In this document: positions 33,473 to 42,619 of the stretch, piece after piece
How positions within the stretch are numbered: position 1 is the first letter of the stretch
Layout of the letters: every line of letters begins with the position of its first letter
Assembly: GCF_023702125.1 (NCBI RefSeq)
Contig: NZ_CP098415.1
Coordinates: 1,860,001 to 1,924,000 of the forward strand
Origin: Halorubrum hochsteinianum
GTDB taxonomy: Archaea > Halobacteriota > Halobacteria > Halobacteriales > Haloferacaceae
DNA: 64,000 bases
Reading direction: 5' to 3'
Notes under the pieces: generated by a model
The model's database searches: none
What the model was told of the DNA's origin: nothing
What the model saw: only the letters and a program-made list of their open reading frames with translations
Made by a program: the position numbers and the translations under genes

Positions 33473-34450
33473 ATGGAGTACACGACGCTGGGCGGTTCGG
33501 GGACGAAGGTCAGTCGCATCGGAATCGGGACCAACACGTTCGGCGGCGACGCCGAGTGGCACCTGTCCGCGGCGGAGGCGCAGGAGGTCGTCGACACCGC
33601 CGTCGAACACGGGATCAACTTCTTCGACACCGCCAACGCGTACAACGCCGGCGAGAGCGAGCGCGTCCTCGGGGAGGCGCTCGACGGGTACGACGCCGAC
33701 CGACAGGTCGTCGCCACGAAGGTGTACTTCCAGATGGACGACGACGACCCGAACTCCGGCGGGCTCTCGCGGAAGGCGATCGAGCAGGAGCTCGCGAACA
33801 GCCTCGACCGGCTCGGCATGGAGACGATCGACCTCTATCAGATCCACCGCTGGGACGACGAGACGCCCATCGAGGAGACGCTGCGCGCGCTCACGGACGC
33901 CGTCGAGCGGGGGCAGGTGCGGCATCTCGGCGCGTCGTCGATGTGGGCTCACCAGTTCGCCGACGCGGTCCACGCGGCGGACCGAGGGGGTCACGAGCCG
34001 TTCGTCACGATGCAGAACCACTACAACCTCGCCTACCGAGAGGAGGAGCGCGAGATGGTGCCGTTCTGCGAGCAGAACGACGTCGGACTGATCCCGTGGA
34101 GCCCGCTCGCGCGCGGGTTCCTCACTCGCCCGCACGACGAACTCGAGGCGACCGTCCGCGGCGAGACGGACCAGTACCTCCACGAGCGGCTCCGGACGTA
34201 CGCGGCGAACGGCGGCCGCGAGATCAACGAGCGCGTCGCGGAGCTCGCCGACGAGAAGGGCGTGAAGATGGCGCAGATCGCGCTGTCATGGCTGCTCCAT
34301 CAGGACGCCGTCGACGCCCCGATCATCGGGGCACGGAAGCCCGAGTACGTCGTCGACGCCGTCGAGGCGCTCGACATCGACCTGTCCGCGTCCGATCTCG
34401 ACTGGTTGGCAGAGCCGTACGAGCCGGTGCCGGTGGATGGCCACAGCTGA
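33473..34450 (+). CDS. Aldo/keto reductase
   Basis: A 325-residue NADPH-dependent TIM-barrel oxidoreductase. The catalytic tetrad is visible: Asp and Tyr in NFFDTANAYNAGESE, Lys in QVVATKVYF and His in DLYQIHRWD. The NADP loop WLLHQDAVDAPIIGARKPEYVVDAVEAL is at the C-terminus. It resembles the voltage-channel-beta/YajO type. The start at 33473 lies 43 bp from the right end of the IS, so its promoter may also have been altered by the rearrangement that cut norB. Confidence 0.92.
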   Translation: MEYTTLGGSGTKVSRIGIGTNTFGGDAEWHLSAAEAQEVVDTAVEHGINFFDTANAYNAGESERVLGEALDGYDADRQVVATKVYFQMDDDDPNSGGLSRKAIEQELANSLDRLGMETIDLYQIHRWDDETPIEETLRALTDAVERGQVRHLGASSMWAHQFADAVHAADRGGHEPFVTMQNHYNLAYREEEREMVPFCEQNDVGLIPWSPLARGFLTRPHDELEATVRGETDQYLHERLRTYAANGGREINERVAELADEKGVKMAQIALSWLLHQDAVDAPIIGARKPEYVVDAVEALDIDLSASDLDWLAEPYEPVPVDGHS

Positions 34451-34593
34451 GACCGCGCATCGACTCAGGGCGAGCCGCTGTGGTGTTTCGTTCGCACGCG
34501 CGAGCCCCCGGGCGCGTGACCCCGAGGGAGACCGACCCGCATCCATCATGATTTACCGTTGATATTATGTCGGGGCCGGTCGGTACGTGAGGT

Positions 34594-36270
34594 ATGGGGA
34601 CACGTCACAACCTCACCGAGTACGAGGAGCGTCGGGCCGCGTTCGACTGGACGGACGTCTACGACGAGGCCGACTGGGACGCACCGGCCGAGCTGAACAT
34701 CGCCCACGAGACGGTCGACCGTCACGCGACGGACCGCGACGCGGTCGCGCTGTATCAGGTCGGGACCGACGGCGAGCCCACGACGCTGACGTTCTGGGAG
34801 CTCGCCGACCGGTCCGCCCAGTTCGCGAACGTCTTGGAGACGCTCGGCGTCGCCGCCGGCGACCGCGTCGTCTCGTACATGCCGCGCATCCCCGAACACT
34901 ACGTGGCGATGATCGGGACGCTCAAGCGCGGGGCCGTCTGGGGGAGCGTCAACGAGCGGTTCGGGCCCGAGGGGATCGCGTATCGGCTCCGCGACTGTGA
35001 CGCGAGCGCGGTGGTGACGACGACCGACAACCGCGAGACGATCGCCGACGCGCTCGCCGACGCGCCGAGCGTCGACCACGTCATCACCGTCGACCGCGGC
35101 GGCGGTGCCCCGCCCGCGGACACCGTGTTCGGCCCCGCGCTCGACGACGCGGCGACGTCCTACGAGACGGCCGCGACCGGCGGGGAGGACGACGCCCTCC
35201 TCTACTACACCTCCGGGACGACCGGGCCGGCGAAGGGCGTCCTCCACAGGCAGCGCTGGATCGCCGGGGTCGCGGCCACCCAGCGCGACGCGGTCGACCT
35301 CCAGCCCGGCGACCTCTACTGGAGCACGGGCGATCTCGGGTGGCTGACGGGCGCGATCAACACGCTCGGCGCGTGGTTCTGGGGGACGGCGCTGTTCACG
35401 TACGAGGGGGAGTTCGACCCCGAGACGTGGGCTGACCTGCTCGACGAGTACCCGATCACGGTGCTCTTCTCGGTGCCGACGGCCTACCGGATGCTGCGCG
35501 AAAACGAGGCGGTCCTCGACGGGGTCGACCTCGACCTCCGGCACGCCCTCTCGATCGGCGAGCCGCTCAGCGCCGGCGTCGTCGAGTGGGGCGAGGCGAC
35601 GCTGGACGTGACGATCCTCGACACCTACGGGCAGACGGAGACGGGGAACATGATCATCAACAACTACCCCACGATGGAGGTCCGCCCCGGGTCGATGGGG
35701 AAACCCCTCCCCGGCATCGAGGCCGAGGTTGTCGACCCGGACACCGGCGAGGTGCTCGACCCCGGGGAGACCGGCGAGATCGCCCAGCGGGGCGACTACC
35801 CCTGCTTCTTCGCGGAGTACTGGGAGCAGCCAGAGAAGACGGCCTCGTGTTTCGTCGACGGCCCCGACGGCGAGTGGTACCTCTCCGGCGACCTCGCGCA
35901 CAAGGACGAGGACGGCTACTTCTGGTTCGAGGGGCGGGCCGACGACATCATCCTCTCGGCGGGGTATCGCATCGGCCCCTTCGAGGTCGAGAGTTCGCTG
36001 GGCGAACACGAGGCGGTGGCCGAGGCCGCGGTCGTCCCGAAGCCGCACCCGGAGCGGGGCAACATCGTGAAGGCGTACGTCGTGCCGAGCGAGGGGGCGA
36101 CGCCCTCCGACGACCTCAAAGCCGAGATCAAAGACCACGTGAAAACGGAGCTCTCCGCCCACGAGTACCCGCGGGAACTGGAGTTCCGCACGGAACTGCC
36201 GAAGACGGTCACCGGAAAGATCCGGCGCACGGAGCTCCAAGACGACGCCGAGGCCGACGCCGAAGCGTAG
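34594..36270 (+). CDS. AMP-forming acyl-CoA synthetase
   Basis: A 558-residue ANL-superfamily ligase. Motifs in order: the AMP loop YYTSGTTGPAKGVLH near 203-217, YWSTGDLGWLTGA, DTYGQTETGNM, the hinge region GRADDIILSAGYRIGPFEVE and the C-terminal TVTGKIRRTEL with the catalytic lysine. The pattern is closest to acetate or medium-chain acyl-CoA synthetases. Loading of short or medium fatty acids with CoA at the cost of ATP is the likely role. The ATG at 34594 follows an AT-rich TTGATATTATG promoter stretch. Confidence 0.9.
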   Translation: MGTRHNLTEYEERRAAFDWTDVYDEADWDAPAELNIAHETVDRHATDRDAVALYQVGTDGEPTTLTFWELADRSAQFANVLETLGVAAGDRVVSYMPRIPEHYVAMIGTLKRGAVWGSVNERFGPEGIAYRLRDCDASAVVTTTDNRETIADALADAPSVDHVITVDRGGGAPPADTVFGPALDDAATSYETAATGGEDDALLYYTSGTTGPAKGVLHRQRWIAGVAATQRDAVDLQPGDLYWSTGDLGWLTGAINTLGAWFWGTALFTYEGEFDPETWADLLDEYPITVLFSVPTAYRMLRENEAVLDGVDLDLRHALSIGEPLSAGVVEWGEATLDVTILDTYGQTETGNMIINNYPTMEVRPGSMGKPLPGIEAEVVDPDTGEVLDPGETGEIAQRGDYPCFFAEYWEQPEKTASCFVDGPDGEWYLSGDLAHKDEDGYFWFEGRADDIILSAGYRIGPFEVESSLGEHEAVAEAAVVPKPHPERGNIVKAYVVPSEGATPSDDLKAEIKDHVKTELSAHEYPRELEFRTELPKTVTGKIRRTELQDDAEADAEA

Positions 36271-36378
36271 CCCGGAGCGACGCGCTCGACACCCCCGGTC
36301 GAGTTTGTCGCTGCCCGAACGAGTGAGACCGCGGAGGGAGGCGACACGGGTTTCCCGTCGGGGGGGCAACCCCGACCG

Positions 36379-36756
36379 ATGGCACAACGTTCGCTTCCGG
36401 TCCGCGCGCTGTGGTTCGTGTTCGTCGGCTGGTGGGCGACGCCGATCGTCGTCAACGTCGCGTGGGCGCTCAACGTGACGGTCGTCCTGCTGCCGGTCGG
36501 CATCAAGCTCATCAACCTCGTGCCGACGGTGCTCACCCTCGCGGAGCCGCGGTCGCTCTCGGAGCCGGAGTCGGCGCGCGGGCAGCGCTCGCTCGTCGTC
36601 CGCGGGGTCTACTTCGTCCTCGTCGGCTGGTGGCTGAGCCTGCTGTGGGCGAACGTCGCGTCGGTCCTCGCGGTCACGGTCGTGGGGCTGCCGGTCGCGG
36701 TCTGGATGCTCAACCGGCTTCCGTACGTCACGTCGCTGTACCGGTTCCACGGCTGA
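36379..36756 (+). CDS. YccF-domain membrane protein
   Basis: A 125-residue membrane protein with an internal duplication: VRALWFVFVGWWATPIVVNVAWALNVTVVLLPVGIKLINLVP and VRGVYFVLVGWWLSLLWANVASVLAVTVVGLPVAVWMLNRLP. Each half has the VGWW and the LPVGxxxxNxLP signature of the YccF family. Four membrane segments are expected. The function of this family is unknown. It lies between the acyl-CoA synthetase and a hypothetical gene with separate spacing on each side. Confidence 0.88.
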   Translation: MAQRSLPVRALWFVFVGWWATPIVVNVAWALNVTVVLLPVGIKLINLVPTVLTLAEPRSLSEPESARGQRSLVVRGVYFVLVGWWLSLLWANVASVLAVTVVGLPVAVWMLNRLPYVTSLYRFHG

Positions 36757-36844
36757 TCCCGACCACGCCGCCCGGTCGGCGGGGTCGACTCGGGACACGA
36801 CACGCCAGCGCAAGAGGTAATTCGCTGGCTCCGCGTGGAGACGC

Positions 36845-37408
36845 ATGGACGACACCCCGCTACACGAGCGGATGCGACGGTACGAGGCGCTAGCGAGTGA
36901 GGCGAGGAAGACGGCCGAGCGGCGCGACGAGGTGGGGAAAGCGATCGGGAAGCGACTGGCGGCGTCGGTCACCGACGCCGTCGAGCGGGAGGGGGCGAAC
37001 GTCGAGGTGCTCGGTCGGTCCGCGGACGGGGGCCGGTATCGGTTCGCGGCGCGGCTCGACCGGGCGGCGCTCGTCGCCGCGCTGACGGAGACGCTCCCCG
37101 ACGGGTTCGTCGTCTCGCACGTCAACGACGACGGCACCCTCTCGGTGGAGTGGACCGGCGACGAGCGGACGCCGTCGAAGCGCCAACACGGCGCAGTTCT
37201 GAAGGCCATCGTCGCCGAGGAGATGGTCGTAGACGACGACGGGCTGGTCGAGTCGGTGCCGACGCGCGACCGGGTGCTCGCGCGGGCGGTCGAGCTGGGC
37301 GTCGACGAGGGCGACGCCGCCGCGCGGCTGGACCGGCTGGCGACGCTGGAGGTCGTCGATCTCGACGACGGGTACGTCTACCCGGACGAGAACTTCTCGC
37401 GGTACTGA
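36845..37408 (+). CDS. Haloarchaeal conserved protein with possible winged-helix C-terminus
   Basis: A 187-residue soluble protein. The first 40 residues are a charged helix (MRRYEALASEARKTAERRDEVGKAI); the middle has a small alpha/beta segment (VEVLGRSADGGRYRFAARLDRAAL); the last 80 residues look like a winged helix (RDRVLARAVELGVDEGDAAARLDRLATLEVVDLDDGYVYP). A role in DNA binding or as a regulator is possible but not shown. It is convergent with the CinA-like gene. Confidence 0.75.
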   Translation: MDDTPLHERMRRYEALASEARKTAERRDEVGKAIGKRLAASVTDAVEREGANVEVLGRSADGGRYRFAARLDRAALVAALTETLPDGFVVSHVNDDGTLSVEWTGDERTPSKRQHGAVLKAIVAEEMVVDDDGLVESVPTRDRVLARAVELGVDEGDAAARLDRLATLEVVDLDDGYVYPDENFSRY

Positions 37409-37481
37409 GCGCGGTCGGCGAGCGGTGCGTTCGGGGGCGGCGCGGCCGCGGTCGGACGCGCCGACTCCGGTCCGGGCGAGG

Positions 37482-38222
37482 TCACCAGTCCCGCGACACC
37501 GGCGTCTCGCTGGCGTCGACGTTCGCGAGCAGCCACGCCGCGGCGTCGTCGAGCGCCGCGTCGTCGGTCGCGGTCACCTTCAGGCGGTTGTGCTCGGCCT
37601 CGCGGTCGGGGTAACAGCCCACGACCACGTCGAACCGGTCCATCGCCTCCTCCAAGGCGTCGATGATGTTCGACTCCGGCTCGACGGTGTAGAGGAACCG
37701 GGAGCGGCGGTCGCCAGCGAACTCGTCGGCGACCGTCTCGAAGGTCGCCTTCAGTTCGTCCGGAATCCCCGGCATGACGTACACGCCGTCGAGGACGCAG
37801 CCCGGCGCGAGCCCCGCCTCGGTCACGAGCGGCCGGCTCCCCTCGGGGATCGCCGCCTCGGCCGCGACGTCCACGTCGAACTCGCGGTCGGGAACCTGCT
37901 CGCGGATCGCCGCGAGCCGCCGCTCGACCGACTCGCGCGTGATGTCGGTGACGACCATCTCGCGGTCGAACGCGTCCGCGACCGCCTCCATCGTCACGTC
38001 GTCCGGCGTGCTGCCGAGCCCGCCGGTGACGATCACGGCGTCGAACGCGGCGGCGTACTCGCGCACCCGCGCCGCGATCTCGGCCCTGTCGTCCGGGATC
38101 GACAGGATGCGGCCCACGGCGACGCCGCGCTCGCTCAGCTCGCCGGCGAGCCAGTTCGCGTTCGTGTTCACCGTGTCCCCCGAGAGCAGTTCGTCCCCGA
38201 CCGTGATCAGCGCGACCTCCAT
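37482..38222 (-). CDS. CinA/MoaB-like molybdopterin-binding-domain protein
   Basis: A 246-residue protein starting MEVALITVGDELLSGDTVNTNANWLAGELS, followed by VIVTGGLGSTPDDVTMEAVADAF, both hallmarks of the MoCF-binding (MoaB/CinA N-terminal) domain. The C-terminal part lacks the nicotinamide-nucleotide amidase domain of full CinA. Archaeal stand-alone versions of this length may hydrolyse ADP-ribose or FAD-type nucleotides. It diverges from the penicillin acylase gene, with only 57 bp between the starts. Confidence 0.88.
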   Translation of the reverse strand: MEVALITVGDELLSGDTVNTNANWLAGELSERGVAVGRILSIPDDRAEIAARVREYAAAFDAVIVTGGLGSTPDDVTMEAVADAFDREMVVTDITRESVERRLAAIREQVPDREFDVDVAAEAAIPEGSRPLVTEAGLAPGCVLDGVYVMPGIPDELKATFETVADEFAGDRRSRFLYTVEPESNIIDALEEAMDRFDVVVGCYPDREAEHNRLKVTATDDAALDDAAAWLLANVDASETPVSRDW

Positions 38223-38279
38223 CGATCGACCGTTCGGCCGGGCGAGGGATGTACGTTTCCCGACGGACTCACCCAAACG

Positions 38280-40766
38280 ATGATTAGAGATCGGGACCTC
38301 GGTGGGCAGGTGACACGCGACACCACGCGCCGCGCGGTCCTCGCGAGCGCCCTCGCGGCCGGCACCGCCGGGCTGGCCGCGAGCGACGCGGCCGACCTCC
38401 TCGACTCGTTCGCGCCCCTGTCCGGCGACGCGTGGGACGCCGCCGACCGCTCGTTCCCGGAGACCGTCGAGAGCCCGCACGGCCCGGCCGCGGTCGCCCG
38501 CGACGAGTTCGGCGTGCCGCGGGTCTCGGCCGACGACGAGTCCGCCGCGTACTTCGCGGTCGGCTACTGTCAGGCGTTCGACCGCCTGTTCGCGATGGAC
38601 CTCCAGCGCAGGGTGATGCGCGGCCGGCTCTCGGCGGTGATCGGCGAGGCGACGCTGTCGAGCGACGAGTTCAACGTCGCGATGGGCTTTTCCGAGGCCG
38701 CCGAGGCCACGTGGGAGGTCGTCGCCGAGAGCCGCGCCGGGCCCCTCGTCGAGGCGTTCGCCGACGGCGTCAACGCCGCGATGGAGGACCTGCCGCTCCC
38801 GCTGGAGTTCGAACTGATCGGCTACGAGCCGGAGCCGTGGACGCCGGTCGACTCGATGCTGATGGAGAAGCAGATCTCGTGGACGCTCACCGGCGACTTC
38901 GGCGAACTGCGGCGCGCGCTCGTCGCCGACCGCCTCGGCGAGGAGCGGGCGGCGACGCTGTTCCCGACGCGGTACGACCACGACGACCCGATCCTCGACG
39001 GGACGGAGACGCGGCTGAGCGAGGCGACCGAGCGCGCGACCGCGGAGCGGTCGGCGTCGGACCGGTCGGCCGCGAGGTCGGCGGTCGGATCGGCCGCCCC
39101 GGTCGACCCCGAACTGACCGACTGGCTCTCCGGCTTCGAGTCGCCGACCGGCGTCGGCTCGAACAGTTGGGTCGTCTCCGGCGAGCACACCGAGAGCGGG
39201 ACGCCGGTACTCGCGTACGACCCGCACCTCTCGTTACAAGCGCCGCCGCTGTGGTACGAGCAGGCGGTCGAGACGCCCGAGCGGTCGGTCCGGGGCGCGA
39301 CGTTCTCCGGCGTCCCGTTCGTCATCGCGGGCGCGAACGACCGCGGCGCGTGGTCGTTCACCAACCTCGGCGCGGACGTCCTCGACTGCTACCGCTACGA
39401 GGTCGGCGACGCGGGCGACGAGTACCGGTACGACGGGGAGTGGCGCTCGTTCGAGGTCGACGAGACGCGGACGATCCCCGTCGCCGGCGGCGAGGACCGC
39501 GACCTCCGGGTGCGCCGCACCGTCCACGGCCCCCTGATCGAGCGCGAGGGGCGGACGGTCGGCGTGGCGTGGACCGGCCACACCGCGACGCGGACCACGG
39601 TCGCCATCGAGGCGTACGGGCGCAGCGAGGGGATCGACGACGTACTCGCGGCGACGCGGGACTTCGACCTCCCGACGCAGAACCTCGTGTACGCGGACGC
39701 CGACGGACGGACCCTGTACTTCGCGACCGGGCGGCTGCCGATCCGCCGGATCGACGGCGAGGTCGTCGACGGCGACCGGATCTTCGACGGCTCCGCCGGG
39801 GAGGGCGAGTGGGACGGGTTCGAGCCGTTCGGCGAGTCCTCGTGGGACGGGTTCGTCCCCTTCGCCGAGAAGCCGCACGCGATCGACCCGGACGTCCTCT
39901 CGACGGCCAACCAGCGCCCGATCGACGACCCGACCCGCTACGTCGGGACCGCCTACGCGACCCCGTACCGCGGGTCTCGGATCGCGGCGCGGCTGGACGC
40001 CGCGGTCGACGGGGAGGGCGTCACCGATCCGGCGTTCCACCGCGGCCTCCAGAGCGACGTGCGCGACGGCCGCGCGCCCGAACTCGTCCCCGAGGTGGTC
40101 GCCGCCGTCCGCGACGAGGCCGGGGGCGACGCGTCGGACTCCGACCAGTCGCTCGTCGACGCCGCAGACACCCTCGACGAGTGGGACTACCGAATGGCTC
40201 GCGGCTCTCGCGCCGCGCTGCTGTTCGCCCGCTACCTCCCGCAGTTCCGCGAGCGCGTCTTCGGGCCCGCCTTCACCGACGCCGACCTCGGCGAGGCGTA
40301 CTACCCGAGCGACTGGACGCTCGCGCGGCTCCCGGACGACGACCCGCTGTTCGACGGGCGATCGCGGGCGACGCTCGCCGTCCGGGCGCTCGGCGACGCG
40401 CTGGAGGAGATCGACGACGAGGGGTGGGAGACGTACGGCGACTACAACACCACCCGCGCGATGGACCACCCCCTCGGGGGCGAGGCCCCGTTCCTGAACT
40501 ACGGCGACCTGCCCGCCGACGGCTCGCCCGCGACGGTGAAGAACTACCGCGTCGAGTCCGCCGTCGGGTCGAGCTGGCGGATGGTGGTGCGGCCGGGGAC
40601 CGACGCCGCGGCGGTCCTCCCGGGCGGCAACTCCGGCGACTACTTCTCCGACCACTACGACGACCAGCTCCGGCGGTGGCTCGACAACGACCAGCGCCCG
40701 ATGCCGCTCGGGGACGGCGGCGAGCCCGCGGCGCGGTTCCGCTCGTCCGAGGAGGGGTCCCGATGA
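38280..40766 (+). CDS. Tat-exported penicillin acylase family N-terminal nucleophile hydrolase
   Basis: An 828-residue amidohydrolase. The N-terminus has a Tat-like signal (DTTRRAVLASALAAGTAGLAA, arginines 17 and 18). The alpha part (about 50-260) has the usual YFAVGYCQAFDRLFAMDLQRRVMRGRLS. Maturation would expose Ser294 in GVGSNSWVVSGEHTESG as the nucleophile, followed by YDPHL and the beta-chain motif NLGADVLDCYRYE. Relatives cleave N-acyl amides, including N-acyl-homoserine lactones. The residues removed in processing (about 260-293) are Ala/Ser/Arg-rich. The next gene overlaps its stop by four bases. Confidence 0.88.
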   Translation: MIRDRDLGGQVTRDTTRRAVLASALAAGTAGLAASDAADLLDSFAPLSGDAWDAADRSFPETVESPHGPAAVARDEFGVPRVSADDESAAYFAVGYCQAFDRLFAMDLQRRVMRGRLSAVIGEATLSSDEFNVAMGFSEAAEATWEVVAESRAGPLVEAFADGVNAAMEDLPLPLEFELIGYEPEPWTPVDSMLMEKQISWTLTGDFGELRRALVADRLGEERAATLFPTRYDHDDPILDGTETRLSEATERATAERSASDRSAARSAVGSAAPVDPELTDWLSGFESPTGVGSNSWVVSGEHTESGTPVLAYDPHLSLQAPPLWYEQAVETPERSVRGATFSGVPFVIAGANDRGAWSFTNLGADVLDCYRYEVGDAGDEYRYDGEWRSFEVDETRTIPVAGGEDRDLRVRRTVHGPLIEREGRTVGVAWTGHTATRTTVAIEAYGRSEGIDDVLAATRDFDLPTQNLVYADADGRTLYFATGRLPIRRIDGEVVDGDRIFDGSAGEGEWDGFEPFGESSWDGFVPFAEKPHAIDPDVLSTANQRPIDDPTRYVGTAYATPYRGSRIAARLDAAVDGEGVTDPAFHRGLQSDVRDGRAPELVPEVVAAVRDEAGGDASDSDQSLVDAADTLDEWDYRMARGSRAALLFARYLPQFRERVFGPAFTDADLGEAYYPSDWTLARLPDDDPLFDGRSRATLAVRALGDALEEIDDEGWETYGDYNTTRAMDHPLGGEAPFLNYGDLPADGSPATVKNYRVESAVGSSWRMVVRPGTDAAAVLPGGNSGDYFSDHYDDQLRRWLDNDQRPMPLGDGGEPAARFRSSEEGSR

Positions 40767-41101
40767 GCGGTTCGCCGTCGCTCCGCGAGCGCGTCAGGAC
40801 CGAGCCGCGCCCGCACGCCGTCGCGCTGCTCGTCGCCCTCGGCGTCGGCGTCGCGCTCGCGACGGTCCACTGGGTCGGGCTGGTCGCGGCCGGCGCGCTC
40901 GCGTCGCTCGCTGCCCCGACGGTCCCCCGGGGCGTCGCGTACGCGCTGGCGGCCGGCGTCGTCGCGCTCGCCGCGTTCGCCGCGTCGATCGGACCCGCGG
41001 CCGCCGCCGTGCCGGGGATGCGCCCGGTCGTCTACGTCACCGTCGGGGCCGGGCTGGGGCTGCCGCTCCTCGGGTCGCTCGCCCGCGTCGTCGTCTCCTG
41101 A
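40763..41101 (+). CDS. Small membrane protein coupled to the penicillin acylase
   Basis: A 112-residue protein with about four hydrophobic segments (HAVALLVALGVGVALATVHWVG, LVAAGALASLAAP, YALAAGVVALAAFAASIG, VVYVTVGAGLGLPLLGSLARVVV). The ATG overlaps the TGA of the acylase gene (ATGA), so the two are co-translated. It might anchor or assist the exported enzyme, but this is inference. No family recognised. Confidence 0.75.
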   Translation: MSGSPSLRERVRTEPRPHAVALLVALGVGVALATVHWVGLVAAGALASLAAPTVPRGVAYALAAGVVALAAFAASIGPAAAAVPGMRPVVYVTVGAGLGLPLLGSLARVVVS

Positions 41102-41151
41102 CGCGTCGGAGTCGGTCGGTTCCGGGAGGTATCAGTCCGACCGAGGGCGGC

Positions 41152-41517
41152 TCAGTCCAGCCGCTCAAAGTCGGTCACGGTCTCGTCGGTCTCGACGTCG
41201 CCCGTGTTGCGCGTCTCGCTCGGCTCGAACAGCAGGATCTCGGCCTCGGGCTCCGCGACCGGGCGGTGTTCGGTCCCGCGCGGGACGACCGCGAACTCGC
41301 CCGGCTCCAGCACGGTGTCGGACCCCTCGCGGAACTCGATCCGGAGCCGGCCGGCGTGGACGAGGAACAGCTCGTCGGCGTCCTCGTGTTCGTGCCAGAC
41401 GAACTCCCCGTCGGCCTTCGCGAGCTTCACCGCCTGCCCGTTGAGTTCGCCCGCGAGCCGCGGGGACCACGTCTCGTCGAACGAGTCGAACGCCTCGGCG
41501 AGCGCCACCTTCTCCAT
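41152..41517 (-). CDS. Cupin-domain protein
   Basis: A 121-residue single-cupin protein starting MEKVALAEAFDSFDETWSP. Motif 1 is WHEHEDADELFLVHAGRLRIEF (two His and Glu) and motif 2 is GEFAVVPRGTEHRPVAEPEAEIL. The protein has a short acidic C-terminal tail. It diverges from the coiled-coil gene at 41687 across a region holding a long perfect palindrome. Substrate unknown. Confidence 0.87.
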   Translation of the reverse strand: MEKVALAEAFDSFDETWSPRLAGELNGQAVKLAKADGEFVWHEHEDADELFLVHAGRLRIEFREGSDTVLEPGEFAVVPRGTEHRPVAEPEAEILLFEPSETRNTGDVETDETVTDFERLD

Positions 41518-41607
41518 ACCGGCGGTCGGCGGCGGAGCGGTAAAACCGCTGTCCACCGGCGGTCGAGGACGGCTCCCCGACCGGGACGCTCCGGATATAT
41601 ATCGCTC

Positions 41608-41629
41608 CGGAGCGGTCCGGACCGCTCCG
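41608..41629. promoter_or_regulatory. 22-bp perfect palindrome between divergent genes
   Basis: CGGAGCGGTCC followed directly by its reverse complement, without a single mismatch. Just before it is the AT-rich GATATATATC (41594-41603), itself self-complementary, which could serve as a TATA box for the minus-strand cupin. A second TATA-like CATATAAG lies at about 41647 for the plus-strand gene. The palindrome may be an operator for both genes or a hairpin; both are inference. Confidence 0.5.
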
Positions 41630-41686
41630 CCGGTCGCGATACACCTCATATAAGCGTTTACGACAGGTCTCGCCGTGCCGCGACGT

Positions 41687-42589
41687 ATGGCAGCGACTCA
41701 CGCGGACGAGGGGAGCGAGCCGATCCGGGCGGCGCGGTCGGCGCTCCGGGTCGAGCGGCGGCGGGTCGTCGACGAGCGGGAGGCGTTCCGGGCGTTCCGC
41801 GGCCGCGTGTCGTCGATCCCGGACGAGAGCGCGTGCGCCGACCCGGCGGACAGCGCGGGGATCGGCGGTCCGGGCGGGACCCGCGCCCCCGGCGGCGCGC
41901 GCGGCGGGTTCGGCGGCGCGACGGACGGCGGAGTCGGACTCGGCGGCCCGGCGACCCCCTCCGGCTCGCGGCTCGTCGCCGTGCGGGACGCGTACCGGTC
42001 GACGGTGATGTCGGTCCCGCACTACGAGGCGGAGTACGACGACACCTACGAGCGGAGCCTCGCCGAGGAGTTCGGTCCGGAACTCGCGTACGCGCTCACC
42101 CGGACGAACTGCTTCCGCGAGGAGTACAAGCGCTCGCTCCTGAGCGCGGTCGAGACCGCGGTCCAGAAGCGCGAGGCGTTCCTCGACGCGCTGAAGTCGG
42201 AGGTCGAGTCGGTCGAGCGCGCGCGGTCCAGACTCGATCCGGTCCGGGAGGAGATCGCGGCCATCGACGAGGAGCTCGGCGGCGACGGGGAGCGGGAGGC
42301 CGGCCGCGACGACGGGGACGGAGCGACCGCCGACTTCGGCGCGCTCGACGCCTGTCGGACCCGGACCGAGACGCTCCGCGAAGACTGCGACCGGATCGCG
42401 GCCCGCCGGCAGCGCGTGCTCGCGGACCACGAGCGTCGCCTCGCGCTGAGCGAGGACCTCGACCTCCCGGCGTACTGCTATCAGGACCTCGACGTGACGT
42501 ACCCGGTCCTCGCGGCCGTCGGCGCGGTCGGCGACCGACTGGATACGCTTCGCCGTCGGATCGAGCGTGAGATGGGACGGGCGCGCTGA
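41687..42589 (+). CDS. Haloarchaeal coiled-coil protein of unknown function
   Basis: A 300-residue protein with a helical N-terminus (ALRVERRRVVDEREAFRAFRGRVSSI), a Gly-rich linker (about 58-92), a conserved middle (VRDAYRSTVMSVPHYEAEYDDTYERSLAEEFGPELAYALT) and a long coiled coil (about 145-195 and 220-265). The C-terminus ends LDLPAYCYQDLDVTYPVLAAVGAVGDRLDTLRRRIE. No enzyme motif is visible. Similar proteins are common in haloarchaea without known function. It is the last gene before the repeat-rich accessory patch. Confidence 0.78.
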   Translation: MAATHADEGSEPIRAARSALRVERRRVVDEREAFRAFRGRVSSIPDESACADPADSAGIGGPGGTRAPGGARGGFGGATDGGVGLGGPATPSGSRLVAVRDAYRSTVMSVPHYEAEYDDTYERSLAEEFGPELAYALTRTNCFREEYKRSLLSAVETAVQKREAFLDALKSEVESVERARSRLDPVREEIAAIDEELGGDGEREAGRDDGDGATADFGALDACRTRTETLREDCDRIAARRQRVLADHERRLALSEDLDLPAYCYQDLDVTYPVLAAVGAVGDRLDTLRRRIEREMGRAR

Positions 42590-42619
42590 TACGTTTCAGA
42601 TTATCAGCTCTCAGCCGAC

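Noticed and set aside
34546-37209. An 887-codon minus-strand frame opposite the acyl-CoA synthetase and YccF genes
   Set aside because: It is antisense to three good genes and its composition (Arg/Val/Asp/Pro-rich) is that of shadow frames in this DNA.
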